Positions 1 through 9,968 of a stretch of 64,000 bases of DNA are shown in pieces. The notes under the pieces are model-generated. The model searched no databases and was not told the DNA's origin. It worked only from the letters and a program-made list of their open reading frames with translations. The stretch lies in assembly GCA_951813255.1 (NCBI GenBank), contig OX638353.1:3020782-3084781 (forward strand), in the 5' to 3' direction. The first letter of the stretch is position 1; each line of letters opens with the position of its first letter. Position numbers and translations under genes: made by a program. Source of the DNA: an uncultured Dehalococcoidia bacterium. Its GTDB lineage: Bacteria > Chloroflexota > Dehalococcoidia > Lucifugimonadales > JAAXIE01.

Positions 1-1491
<1,491 letters not shown>

Positions 1492-1555
1492 TGCGATGCT
1501 CGCTCTGTCTAAGTGTTCCTCTTTCGAGGAGCCCCATACTATATTTGAATTAGTA

Positions 1556-1572
1556 GTGGAAACCGGTTCCAC
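1556..1572. promoter_or_regulatory. Short palindrome upstream of secA
   Basis: Arms GTGGAA and TTCCAC are separated by five bases in the prs-secA gap, about 65 bp before the secA start. It could be an operator half-pair or a small hairpin in the secA leader. No U-tract follows, so it is not an intrinsic terminator. Function unknown. Confidence 0.3.
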
Positions 1573-1663
1573 TTACAGACGCTTCGTCCGAGGCCAATGT
1601 TCCAAGCCAGTCACCTGCCTACCACCTCTTGGTGGAGGCGTTCCGGTCGGTGCCAAGTCCTTA

Positions 1664-2614
1664 CTACGGGTCGAACAGGGCGCCCACTGACTGGCCCTCG
1701 TGTATACGCCGGATGGCCTCACCCAATAGAGGAGCCACGGAAAGCACTGTAATCTTCCCGTTCCTCTTCTCGCCGGACACGGGAACGGTGTCGGCCGCCA
1801 CCAACTCCTTCAGGGGACTGTTGCTCACATTCAGGGCTGCTTGGCCCGATAGCACCGGGTGAGTGGCGCAGGCATACACCTCTTGCGCCCCTTCGTCCTG
1901 CACTGTCTTGATGGCGGATATCATGGAGCCGCCAGTGGTCACCTCATCGTCGAATGTGAGGGCGACCCTGCCACGCACATCGCCAATGACGTTCATCACC
2001 TCGCTGTTGTCGTCGTTACTCATGCGGCGCTTCTCGATTATAGCCAAGGGAGCGTTCATGAGCTCGGCCACATTGCGGGCACGTTTGCTGATGCCGATGT
2101 CCACTGCCACCACCACCAGGTTGTCCAAAGCCTTTTCCTGGAAGTAGCGTGTCAGTATGGGGACGGCGGTTAGCTCGTCTACGGGAATGTTGAAGAACCC
2201 CTGGATCTGCCCTGCATGCAGGTCGACGGTCAGGAGACGGTCCGCCCCAGCCGCCGTCAGCAGGTCTGCGACCAGCCGGGCCGTTATGGGCACCCGCGGC
2301 TGGTCCTTTTTGTCCGTCCTGCCGTACCCGTAGTAGGGCACTACCGCAGTGACCCGCCCCGCCGAGGCCCGCTTGGCGGCATCGATCATAATCAGGAGTT
2401 CCATCAGGCTGTCGTTCACCGGATAGCACGTCGGCTGCACCAGAAAGACGTCCCGCTCCCGGATGTTTTCTTGTATGCGTACGAAGGAGTTGTCATTGGC
2501 GAACTTGAAGACCTCGGCCTTCCCCAACGGAATTCCCAAGTAGTCGCATATGTCGCGGGCCAACTGTGGGTGCCCGTTACCGGTGAATACCTTCAGCTCA
2601 TCAACAGCACTCAC
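1664..2614 (-). CDS. prs: Ribose-phosphate pyrophosphokinase (PRPP synthetase)
   Basis: Makes 5-phosphoribosyl-1-pyrophosphate from ribose 5-phosphate and ATP, feeding nucleotide, His, Trp and NAD synthesis in the cytosol. Signatures are DLHAGQIQGFFNIPVDEL (PRPP synthase signature) and FDDEVTTGGSM (PRPP-binding loop, normally D-D-x-x-D/T-T-G-G). A longer frame opens at ATG 2650, but GTG at 2614 lies just after GGAGGA and gives MSAVDELKVFTGNGHPQL, 316 residues, the usual family length, so I chose GTG. It is divergent from the HNH gene and upstream of secA on the same strand. Confidence 0.96.
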   Translation of the reverse strand: MSAVDELKVFTGNGHPQLARDICDYLGIPLGKAEVFKFANDNSFVRIQENIRERDVFLVQPTCYPVNDSLMELLIMIDAAKRASAGRVTAVVPYYGYGRTDKKDQPRVPITARLVADLLTAAGADRLLTVDLHAGQIQGFFNIPVDELTAVPILTRYFQEKALDNLVVVAVDIGISKRARNVAELMNAPLAIIEKRRMSNDDNSEVMNVIGDVRGRVALTFDDEVTTGGSMISAIKTVQDEGAQEVYACATHPVLSGQAALNVSNSPLKELVAADTVPVSGEKRNGKITVLSVAPLLGEAIRRIHEGQSVGALFDP

Positions 2615-2789
2615 ACGCGTTCCTCCGGCGAGCTTGTGGGAGTTTGTCAATTTCTCATGGACCTACGCATGGGGTGGGGCTTCTGAGATCCCGCGATGGC
2701 AAAACGGCATTATACCACGCCTGCCCGCTGCGGGCGGGCTGCTCTGTATCGGGTCCCTTGGGCCCATGCCACAGCTTCTCCTGTGGGTG

Positions 2790-2817
2790 TTGAAAACCAC
2801 TACCGCATCACTATAAT
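2790..2817 (+). promoter_or_regulatory. Sigma70-type promoter of the HNH gene, leaderless
   Basis: TTGAAA at 2790-2795, a 16-bp spacer, then a perfect TATAAT at 2812-2817. The ATG of the HNH gene follows 6 bp after the -10 box, so transcription should start at or next to the start codon. No Shine-Dalgarno sequence fits in this space. Confidence 0.75.
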
Positions 2818-2823
2818 TGCCAT

Positions 2824-3333
2824 ATGCTGAGCAGCCCGGTACTGGTGCTCAACCTCGATTATGTCCCTATCAACGTGTGCACCGTGCGCCGGGCTATCCT
2901 CCTGCTGGAGAAAGACAAGGCCGAGCTTCTTGAGAACGGCCGCGGCGAGATTCGTTCCGCCACCTCCAGTCACACCATCCCATCAGTCATCCGCTTGGCC
3001 TACTTGGTACGCCGCCCCTTCGCAAAGCGCAAGCTCTCCAAGAGGGAAATCTTCCTGCGCGACCGCCATACCTGTCAGTATTGCGGCGGCAAGGTGAAAG
3101 ACCTGACACTCGACCATGTGGTCCCCAGGCGCCAGTCAGGTGGCCATAGCTGGGAGAACATCGTCGCGGCCTGCGGCACATGCAACCGGCGCAAAGCGGG
3201 TCGCACACCCGCTGAGGCCGGCATGGCACTGTTGAAGCAACCCAAGGCTCCCTACCCCAACCCCTACTACATACTGCACCACCGCACCATTCAAGAAGAG
3301 TGGCGCCAGTACATCCCTTGGGAAGATATCTAG
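2824..3333 (+). CDS. HNH endonuclease family protein
   Basis: A 169-residue protein with a C-terminal HNH/zinc domain: CQYCG, then DHVVPRRQSGG (catalytic H), then CGTCNRRKAG. The two CxxC pairs should bind structural zinc and the His coordinates the catalytic metal. The N-terminal half (LVLNLDYVPINVCTVRRA) is typical of the widespread stand-alone bacterial HNH family, whose role is not well known (repair or restriction-like cleavage are suggested). It has its own leaderless promoter and sits between divergent prs and convergent holB, so it is probably monocistronic. Confidence 0.88.
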   Translation: MLSSPVLVLNLDYVPINVCTVRRAILLLEKDKAELLENGRGEIRSATSSHTIPSVIRLAYLVRRPFAKRKLSKREIFLRDRHTCQYCGGKVKDLTLDHVVPRRQSGGHSWENIVAACGTCNRRKAGRTPAEAGMALLKQPKAPYPNPYYILHHRTIQEEWRQYIPWEDI

Positions 3334-3390
3334 AGCCAGCTAGAACTAGGTAAGGTACTCGGGCATGCTTGCAGGCCTGCCGAGGGTCTT

Positions 3391-3405
3391 CAGACCTGTG
3401 GTCTG
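3391..3405. terminator. Small hairpin between convergent HNH and holB genes
   Basis: Perfect 6-bp stem CAGACC/GGTCTG with a 3-nt loop in the 87-bp convergent gap. There is no run of T on either side, so intrinsic termination is doubtful. It may only protect 3' ends. Confidence 0.25.
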
Positions 3406-3420
3406 GACTGGAAGTAAGGG

Positions 3421-4548
3421 CTAGGAAGCTGGATATCCCGGACCACTCCGCGCTCGTCCCCACCTAGGGTCCACATCTCCGTCCTCCGGCTCCGTTACCT
3501 TGGCAGACGCAGGAGGCACAGGGAGCTTCAGCATCATCACGTCCAAGGCGATGCGGGCGTTGGCATTGGCATCCAAAGCATCGAGTGTGCGGTCCATGGT
3601 CTGCAGGAATCCCACTATCTGGGCTGTGTTCAGCCCCTGTGCCAACTCCTGCTGTTGTATCAGGTAGTCTGAGTCGGCGGCGTACTGCCCAGCACCCTCT
3701 TTCACCAGCAGCAGGTCACGCCACCAGCGTAGCCAGAGGTAGAGGTGTTCCTTGGCAGCATCCCGCTCCCGGAAGAAACTGCCTGCCAGCTCCGCCGAGA
3801 ACGCGAACCGCTGCTCCATACCCCCATGCACCAACTGCAGGATACGCCCTGCCTCCTCTGTCCGCTCGTCCAGTATGGAGGGGTCCCGGGCAGCCGATAT
3901 GGCCCATCCAGGACACCCCAGCGAGAGGCGGGCCACCTTCTCCGCTTCGTCCGGGGGCAGGTCTTCGTGTTGTTGGAGCAGCACGGCGATGTCTACCACG
4001 GGCGCCGGGTGCAATTCAATGCGTCGGCAGCGGGAGCGGATGGTGGAGAGCAGACCGTCGGCAGAGGTGGTCAGCAACAGTAGCAGTGATCGGGGCGGTG
4101 GCTCCTCCAGCAGCTTGAGCAGCGAATTGGACGCCTCTTCGCTGAGCAGCTCGGCCCCGTTCACAATGAACGCCCGCGATTTGCCCTCGTAGGGGTTAAG
4201 TGTGGCGGCGTGCTGTAGTGCCCGCACATCGTCAATGCCGATGTCCCGGCGCGCTCTGCCTTCTTCGGTTGACCCCGGCTCCACTACCAGAACGTCGGGG
4301 TGCTGTCCCGCGCCGATGCGGCGACATGAGGAACACCGCAAACACGGAGCATCTTCCGGCGAGAGGCAGTTGACCGCTTGCGCCAAGCGAATGGACAGGG
4401 CCATCTTGCCCACGTGGGTCGGGCCCGTGATGAGGTAGGCGTGGGATAAGCGGTCCGCCCTGAGGCCCCGGTCCAATTCCCTGATGGCGGCCTCGTGACC
4501 GGTCAGACCCCATGAGATGCTCGGCGAGTGGGGGCTTGCGGCCTCCAC
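3421..4548 (-). CDS. holB: DNA polymerase III delta-prime subunit
   Basis: Clamp-loader AAA+ subunit. The N-terminus WGLTGHEAAIRELDRGL is followed by a P-loop region ITGPTHVGKMALS and a four-Cys zinc module CLRCSSCRRIG. Next come LLKLLEEPP and TIRSRCRRIEL (sensor and SRC motif with the arginine finger). At 375 residues it is a normal length. GTG at 4548 shares one base with the lysA stop (TAGTG), so translation is probably coupled to lysA. It would work with DnaX, also encoded in this window. Confidence 0.9.
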   Translation of the reverse strand: MEAASPHSPSISWGLTGHEAAIRELDRGLRADRLSHAYLITGPTHVGKMALSIRLAQAVNCLSPEDAPCLRCSSCRRIGAGQHPDVLVVEPGSTEEGRARRDIGIDDVRALQHAATLNPYEGKSRAFIVNGAELLSEEASNSLLKLLEEPPPRSLLLLLTTSADGLLSTIRSRCRRIELHPAPVVDIAVLLQQHEDLPPDEAEKVARLSLGCPGWAISAARDPSILDERTEEAGRILQLVHGGMEQRFAFSAELAGSFFRERDAAKEHLYLWLRWWRDLLLVKEGAGQYAADSDYLIQQQELAQGLNTAQIVGFLQTMDRTLDALDANANARIALDVMMLKLPVPPASAKVTEPEDGDVDPRWGRARSGPGYPAS

Positions 4549-5855
4549 TACACCACGTCGCAGAGCATCAGGTCCGCGTAGGTCTCCCGACGGCGAATCA
4601 GCCGGTCAGCGCCATCTTTCACCAGCACTATGGGCGGACGCCCGTTGAGGTTGTACACGCTGGCCATTGACGGGCAGTAGGCCCCAGAGGCAGGTATGGC
4701 GATGAGGTCACCTTGTGTCAGCGGTGGCAGCTCCACGTCCCGCACCAGAACGTCCCCCGACTCGCAGTACTTCCCAGCGATGGTCACCTGTTCGCTGGCC
4801 TGTTGGTCCGCCTTGTTTGCTACCAAGGCCTCGTATTGCGCCTCGTAGAGGGCGGGACGTATGTTGTCTCCCATCCCGCCATCCACGGAGACATACTTCC
4901 GTATGCCCGGTATGTCCTTCACAGCTCCCACGCTGTAGACAGCCACACCTGCCGTGCCCATCACACTGCGTCCCGGCTCTATGGTCAGCCGGGGCACGCG
5001 CAGGCCTAGCGTCTGGCAAGTCTCCTTCATTGATCCGACGATTGCCTCAGCGTACTCGGCCACACTCGGAGGCTGATGCTCCCGTGTATAGGCAATGGCA
5101 AATCCCCCGCCTGGGCTTATTTCCTCTAGGTTGAGCCCCTCCTCACGGAAGTCGGCTGCCAAGCGGAGCACGATCCCCATGGCATGCTGGTACGGCTCAA
5201 CCTCGAAGATGGGCGAGCCCAGGTGGTAGTGCAGGCCCACCACCCGCAGGTTGGGCGATGACAGAGCCTGGCGCACCGCCTGCTGGGCTTGGCCTGTCTC
5301 AATGGAGAAGCCGAACTTGCTGTCCAGCACACCAGTGGTGGTGTACACATGCGTGTGGGGGTCCACGGAGGGCGACACTCGCAGCATGATGTCCTGGGTT
5401 TTCCCCAAGCCCGACGCCACTTCCTGCAGCAGCGACAACTCGTGGAAGTTGTCCACCACCACTCGCCCGATGCCCCAGGACACTGCTTCCTCCAGCTCCT
5501 GACGCCCTTTGTTGTTGCCGTGGAAGTAGACCCTCTCCGGAGGGAAGCCCACGGTCCGGGCGATTGCTGCCTCTCCTCCCGATACAACATCCAGCCCCAG
5601 GCCCTCCTCGAGCAGTAATCGTGCGAGGGCAGGGTTGACGTATGCCTTGCAGGCGTAAATCACCTGCGTATCCGCATGAAGACGCCCGAAATCCTGCACG
5701 AACCGGCGGCACCGCTCCCTCAGAGTATCCTCATCAAATATGTAGAGCGGTGTGCCGTGGCGAAGGACCAACTCTGTCACGTCGCAGCCACCAATGACTA
5801 GGTGACCTCGCTCGTTTACGGCAGTGGTATCAGGGAAGACCTGCTGAGGGAACAT
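4548..5855 (-). CDS. lysA: Diaminopimelate decarboxylase
   Basis: PLP enzyme that converts meso-diaminopimelate to L-lysine, the last step of lysine synthesis. YACKAY carries the PLP lysine (about residue 70). HYHLGSP, GGGFAIAY, EPGRSVMGTAG and CESGDVL are the expected phosphate- and substrate-binding motifs. The frame is open from 5918, but ATG 5855 has GGAG six bases upstream and gives MFPQQVFPDTTAV, 435 residues, matching the family. It forms an operon with holB downstream. Confidence 0.95.
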   Translation of the reverse strand: MFPQQVFPDTTAVNERGHLVIGGCDVTELVLRHGTPLYIFDEDTLRERCRRFVQDFGRLHADTQVIYACKAYVNPALARLLLEEGLGLDVVSGGEAAIARTVGFPPERVYFHGNNKGRQELEEAVSWGIGRVVVDNFHELSLLQEVASGLGKTQDIMLRVSPSVDPHTHVYTTTGVLDSKFGFSIETGQAQQAVRQALSSPNLRVVGLHYHLGSPIFEVEPYQHAMGIVLRLAADFREEGLNLEEISPGGGFAIAYTREHQPPSVAEYAEAIVGSMKETCQTLGLRVPRLTIEPGRSVMGTAGVAVYSVGAVKDIPGIRKYVSVDGGMGDNIRPALYEAQYEALVANKADQQASEQVTIAGKYCESGDVLVRDVELPPLTQGDLIAIPASGAYCPSMASVYNLNGRPPIVLVKDGADRLIRRRETYADLMLCDVV

Positions 5856-5941
5856 GTAGGACTCCACCAAGGTAGGTGTCCCGATGGTACGGAGGCCCAA
5901 CGCGACTGTCAACGCCACCGTTTACGCCTGCTTTCGACGCG

Positions 5942-5970
5942 TTGTAGCTGCCAACCTAGCATGCTAGACT
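5942..5970 (+). promoter_or_regulatory. Extended -10 promoter of the OsmC-like gene
   Basis: TTGTAG at 5942-5947, a 17-bp spacer, and TAGACT at 5965-5970 preceded by TGC (an extended -10). The minus strand over the -35 reads CAGCTACAAC, which resembles the repeat unit seen elsewhere in this window. That could be coincidence. Confidence 0.6.
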
Positions 5971-6004
5971 TGCCCGCAATAGCCTCAGGAACGAGGAGGG
6001 AAGG

Positions 6005-6526
6005 ATGACCACTCCAGCCCAGTCCGGTTCACAGGACGCCATCTCACGCAACATAGACGTGCAGAGCGTCGGGCGCATCACTGGCGGTATGCGCAAGGAA
6101 GCCGAGGCCCGTGGCTTCACCATCTACTGCGACGAGGGCATCGCCATTGGAGGTGACAACTCCGCCCCGCCACCCCTTGCTTACTTCGCGTCGTCACTGA
6201 TGTTTTGAGAGATGACACAGATTGAGCGGTACGCTCAGATGATGAAGGTCCATTTCGACAGCGTGAAGGGCAGCATTGGCCTGCACGTCGGGGCCGAGGG
6301 TTCCGTACTGCGCCAGACGGTCAAGGCCCGGGCTGACGGCATTGACGTCCACTATGACATTGAGTCCCACGAAGAGCCAGCCAAGGTGGCTGGTGTTCTG
6401 CGCAACGCCCGAAACGGCTGCTACGTGCGCCAGTCCGTTGCCCGTCCCGACCTCTTCAATGATACCCTCACCCTTAACGGGCAGCCGTTTAGCTTGGAGG
6501 ACTACCCGCCCCCGTCCAGCGCATAG
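6005..6526 (+). CDS. OsmC-like selenoprotein (in-frame TGA read as selenocysteine)
   Basis: OsmC/Ohr-family proteins are cytosolic thiol peroxidases that use a pair of cysteines. Here codons 1-67 (to ASSLMF) run into TGA at 6206-6208, and the same frame continues with EMTQIERYAQMMKV for 104 more residues. The TGA falls at the first redox-Cys position (family pattern ASSLMFC-E). The second Cys is present in NGCYVRQSV (residue 139). Read through, the product is 173 residues, a normal length. RBS GAGGAGGGAAGG precedes the ATG. A SECIS-like hairpin starts 14 nt after the TGA. The alternative is a nonsense-mutated pseudogene, but both halves are intact and the stop sits exactly at the catalytic Cys. 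Confidence 0.85.
6223..6237 (+). promoter_or_regulatory. Putative bacterial SECIS element (OsmC-like gene)
   Basis: Stem TGAGCG/CGCTCA (6 bp, with a possible extra T-G pair below) closes a GTA loop. The loop begins 20 nt after the TGA and its first base is G. Bacterial SECIS elements lie within the coding sequence just after the UGA and need an early loop G to bind SelB, so position and shape fit. Confidence 0.7.
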
Positions 6527-6575
6527 CGCACTGAGGAGGACCCTTACAATCTAGTCTCCATGGGGCAACCCTACC

Positions 6576-7508
6576 CTAATCTACTGGCCGCCCCGACTCC
6601 GCAACTGTCCGCCGGATACCCTCTTCAAGTCCAACGGTGGGGCGCCAACCCAGTTCGCGCTTAGCCTTTGAGGTGTCCAAGCTGATGCGTGATATATCCC
6701 CAGGGCGTTGTGGGGCGTAGGTCGGCCCCCAGCGGTACTTCATGACCTCTTTCATCAGTAGAAACATGTCGTTCACTGAAATGCTGTGTCCCGTGCCCAC
6801 GTTGTACGCCCCTACCGTCCCGCCTTCCATGGCCCGCAGGTGGGCGTCCACCACATCGTCTATGTACACAAAGTCCCGCTCGTGGTCCCCAGCCCCGAAT
6901 ATGCTGGGCTGCTTCCCGCGCACCATGCTGCTGATGAAAGAGGCAATTAGGCCCGTCTCCTCGTGCAGGTCCCGGCACGGGCCGTATACATTTGCGTAGC
7001 GCAGCACCCGGTAGTCCAGCCGGTGCAGCAGGTTGTACAAGCGAAGATACTCTTCCACCACATGGTTGGAGAGCCCGAAGGGCGATATGGGTTCGATGGG
7101 ATGCGCCTCGTCGCAGGGGGTGTACTGGGGCTCACCGTATACCGATGCTGAAGAGCCGAAAATAAAACGGCCCACTCCATGACGCCGGCAGGCCTCGATG
7201 AGGCGCACGCTCCCCTCGATATTGACGGTCGCATCCTTCACCGGGTCCCGCACCGACACAGTTAAACTGTTCTGGCCGGCATGGTGGCTGACGACGTTGG
7301 GCCGCTCGCGGGCGATGAGCTCGTCTACCAGTGGGTTGTTGATGCTGGCGTGAATGAAATGGGCTTGCTTGTTGACGTTCTGTAGCCGCCCGGTGCTCAG
7401 GTCGTCCACGATAAACACCCGGTGACCCATTTTAACGAGCTTGTCGACCAGGTGTGAGCCGATAAAACCGGCCCCGCCGGTTACCAGAATGGTCTGCGGG
7501 CTTACCAA
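6576..7508 (-). CDS. NAD-dependent epimerase/dehydratase family protein with altered active site
   Basis: An extended SDR of the GalE/RmlB type, 310 residues. The N-terminal Rossmann motif VTGGAGFIGSHLV and the DDLSTG loop predict NAD and nucleotide-sugar binding. SSASVYGEP carries the active-site Ser. The usual YxxxK motif (normally SPYGLSK) reads SPFGLSN, so both catalytic Tyr and Lys are replaced (F, N). YANVYGP and RDFVYIDDVVDAH are typical of the family. It may bind substrate without the normal hydride chemistry, or use another residue. The TTG start at 7508 overlaps the htpX stop by 7 nt, so it is translated from the htpX transcript. Confidence 0.85.
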   Translation of the reverse strand: MVSPQTILVTGGAGFIGSHLVDKLVKMGHRVFIVDDLSTGRLQNVNKQAHFIHASINNPLVDELIARERPNVVSHHAGQNSLTVSVRDPVKDATVNIEGSVRLIEACRRHGVGRFIFGSSASVYGEPQYTPCDEAHPIEPISPFGLSNHVVEEYLRLYNLLHRLDYRVLRYANVYGPCRDLHEETGLIASFISSMVRGKQPSIFGAGDHERDFVYIDDVVDAHLRAMEGGTVGAYNVGTGHSISVNDMFLLMKEVMKYRWGPTYAPQRPGDISRISLDTSKAKRELGWRPTVGLEEGIRRTVAESGRPVD

Positions 7509-8362
7509 CCCGCCCTCATGCTGCGCAGCCGCTGGATTCTCTCGGCCAGCGGGGGGTGGGTCGACATGAGACCGGATAGCCCGCCTCCCTTCAGCGGGTT
7601 CACTATAAACAGGTGGGCCACCCCTTGGTTTACCTCCATGGGGCGTATCTGGTTCCCCATTTCCAGCTTTTCCAAGGCCCTGGCCAATGCCTCAGGGTTC
7701 CCCGATGTGCGCGCCCCTGTGGAGTCAGCTTGATACTCCCGGGCTCGGGAGATGGCAAGACGCACCACGGTGGCCAACAGAGGCAGCACGATGGCGACCA
7801 CCAGCAAGCCGATGATGCCGATATAGGGATTCCCCCCCTCCCGGCCTCCACCACGCAGACCGCCGAAGAGCATGGCGAACTGGGCTAGCATGGCGATCAT
7901 GCCGATGGCCATAGCCACCGTCGCCACCATGGTCATGATCAGTGTGTCCCGGTTGCCCACATGAGCCATCTCATGGGCCAGCACCCCGCCCAATTCCTCC
8001 CGGGTAAGCAGGCGACGAATGCCCGTGGTCACGGCCACAGCAGCATTCTGGGGATTGCGTCCCGTGGCAAAGGCGTTGGGCGTCTCGCTCTCGATGACAT
8101 ACACCCGTGGCATGGGCAGTCCGGCCAGATCAGCCTGCTCCTGCACCAAACCCCAGAGGTCACGGTCCTGCTCGGCATTGATTTCATGCGCGTGGGCCAT
8201 GCTCAGCGCCATCTTGTCGCTGGACCAGTACGCGAAGAAGTTGAGGGGCAGGGCAATGGCCAGCCCGATGATGATGCCGACCTCGCCCAAGGTCAGGGCC
8301 CCGGCCATCATCAGGAGACCAGCTAGGAGCATCATGTAGAAGCCGGTCTTTATCGTGTTCAT
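7502..8362 (-). CDS. htpX: Membrane-bound zinc metalloprotease HtpX
   Basis: M48 family protease for membrane-protein quality control. Two N-terminal hydrophobic helices (residues about 8-45) precede the zinc motif HEMAH (residues 130-134). Two further hydrophobic helices follow (about 145-200), then EYQADSTGA with the third zinc ligand. The C-terminus carries the usual STHPPLAERIQRL motif. At 286 residues it is a normal length. It overlaps the downstream epimerase homologue. Confidence 0.95.
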   Translation of the reverse strand: MNTIKTGFYMMLLAGLLMMAGALTLGEVGIIIGLAIALPLNFFAYWSSDKMALSMAHAHEINAEQDRDLWGLVQEQADLAGLPMPRVYVIESETPNAFATGRNPQNAAVAVTTGIRRLLTREELGGVLAHEMAHVGNRDTLIMTMVATVAMAIGMIAMLAQFAMLFGGLRGGGREGGNPYIGIIGLLVVAIVLPLLATVVRLAISRAREYQADSTGARTSGNPEALARALEKLEMGNQIRPMEVNQGVAHLFIVNPLKGGGLSGLMSTHPPLAERIQRLRSMRAGW

Positions 8363-8452
8363 GCCGTTACTCGCCAGTTACTTGCCGATATTCAGGGGAT
8401 CCCCCTGCCCATCCATTATATCAACCAGCGAATGGCTTATCAGCGGGACAGG

Positions 8453-9868
8453 CTATCCTCTCGCCCCGTATCTCAGACCCGAATCAGTTCGATCGCAATT
8501 GAGCCTGCGGTTCAGGTGCAGACCCTCCAGTACGAACTCCACACCCGAGGCGGCGGTCTCTTGGGAGTCGCCTCCGCCCAAGGCATCGACAGCCTCTTTC
8601 AGAGAAGGTATCAGTTCGGCCAATGCGGCGTAGTGGGCCGACGGCAGCGTGCTGCTGGCCTCAACCGCTGCGCCACCCTCGAAGTGGTACACCAGCTCCT
8701 CTAGGTCGTCAGGGTTGAACCGGCGGTTGAACACGTTCAGTACTGCCCGCTTTGCCAGGTCCTCCATGATGCGGGCCTCTCGGCCCTCTTCAAAGGTCTC
8801 CAACTCCACCTTGCCACTGAAGGAGGCCACCAGGAAGGGCAGGTCGGTCACCCTTGGGCTGACCGTATCCTCCCCCAGCCGTATCGAGCGACGCAGAGCG
8901 TTGCTGATGAGCGTCTCATAGTTGGCAATGGATACGCGGACGCTGACTCCCGATCGCTGGTTGATATCCGAGCTGCGCCTCGCCAGCGCTGTCAGTTCCG
9001 CGATGACTTCCCGCATGTAGTCCGGGACCTGCACGGAGCCCTCGTTGGGGAAGCGCGCCCTCTCCTGCTCCATGATGTCCATCTCATGCTCGATGGTGCG
9101 AGGGTAGTGGGTACGTATCTGGGCTCCATACCGGTCCTTAAGAGGCGTGATGATACGTCCGCGGTTGGTATAGTCCTCCGGGTTGGCCGTGGCCACCAGC
9201 ACTATGTCCAAGGGCAACCGCACTCGGTACCCCTTGATCTGAACGTCCCGCTCCTCCATCAGATTGAACAAGCCCACCTGGATCCTCTCCGCCAAGTCGG
9301 GCAACTCGTTGATGGCGAAGATCCCGCGGTTGGTGCGAGGCACCAGCCCGTAATGGATCGCCAACTCGTCAGCTAGGTACCGGCCCTCCGCGACTTTGAT
9401 GGGGTCCACCTCACCGATCAGGTCCGCGATGGATATGTCGGGCGTCGCCAGCTTCTCCGAATACCGTGAGTCTCGTTCAATCCATGAGATGGGCGTGTTG
9501 TCTCCCAAATCGGTCACTTGGTCGCGGCATGCCCTGCATATGGGGTCGAAGGGGTTGTCGTTGATTTCGCACCCAGCTACCGCAGGAATGCGCTCGTCCA
9601 GCAGCGATACCAATGACCGTAGGAGGCGCGTCTTGGCCTGTCCCCGTTCTCCCAGCAGGATGAGGTCCTGCCCAGCTAGGGTGGCATTCTCCAACTGAGG
9701 TATGACGGTCTCCTCGAAGCCGACGATACCCGCGAACATCGCATCACTCTGCTGCATGTGCCGTACAAGGTTGTTCCGCATCTCCTCGCGGACGGGGACA
9801 ACCTTGTACCCGCTCTGGCGTAGCTCACCTATGGTAGTCGGCTCGGCATTGGTAGCCATTTGCACCAT
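8453..9868 (-). CDS. MoxR/magnesium-chelatase-I-like AAA+ ATPase
   Basis: A 471-residue AAA+ protein. Walker A is LLGERGQAKT (residues 71-80). The Walker B region reads GIFAINELPDL instead of the usual hhhhDE, with Asn before Glu. Sensor 1 is LVATANPEDYTNRG, followed by an arginine-rich lid. It resembles the ChlI/BchI branch and MoxR chaperone ATPases, which usually load metal or remodel a von Willebrand-A partner. No such partner is adjacent, so the client is unknown. A Cys pair (ICRAC, about 113-117) may bind metal. Two ATGs (9868, 9859) are possible starts. Confidence 0.85.
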   Translation of the reverse strand: MVQMATNAEPTTIGELRQSGYKVVPVREEMRNNLVRHMQQSDAMFAGIVGFEETVIPQLENATLAGQDLILLGERGQAKTRLLRSLVSLLDERIPAVAGCEINDNPFDPICRACRDQVTDLGDNTPISWIERDSRYSEKLATPDISIADLIGEVDPIKVAEGRYLADELAIHYGLVPRTNRGIFAINELPDLAERIQVGLFNLMEERDVQIKGYRVRLPLDIVLVATANPEDYTNRGRIITPLKDRYGAQIRTHYPRTIEHEMDIMEQERARFPNEGSVQVPDYMREVIAELTALARRSSDINQRSGVSVRVSIANYETLISNALRRSIRLGEDTVSPRVTDLPFLVASFSGKVELETFEEGREARIMEDLAKRAVLNVFNRRFNPDDLEELVYHFEGGAAVEASSTLPSAHYAALAELIPSLKEAVDALGGGDSQETAASGVEFVLEGLHLNRRLNCDRTDSGLRYGARG

Positions 9869-9922
9869 CCTGGCTCTGGAGGACTGAAGAGTCCAAGGTT
9901 CCCCGTCTATGGGGGCTAAACA

Positions 9923-9949
9923 GAATCGGGGCCCTAGCGGCCCCGATTC
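9923..9949. terminator. Strong hairpin downstream of the EF-G paralogue
   Basis: Perfect 11-bp inverted repeat GAATCGGGGCC/GGCCCCGATTC around a 5-nt loop, 20 bp past the EF-G stop. On the minus strand the stem is followed only by TGTTTAG, so it is a weak intrinsic terminator or a 3'-end stabiliser. Confidence 0.5.
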
Positions 9950-9968
9950 CAGTCACATTCTCTGGGGC

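Noticed and set aside
5941..5950. Single CAGCTAC-type units at 5941, 12117, 35700 and 51169 as members of the array family
   Set aside because: The 7-mer also occurs by chance in several coding regions here (for example near 25410, 26292 and 44900), so isolated copies are not evidence.
6005..6208. Short 67-residue gene followed by a separate 104-residue gene
   Set aside because: The two are in the same frame and split one OsmC-like domain at the catalytic residue; a single selenoprotein gene explains them better.
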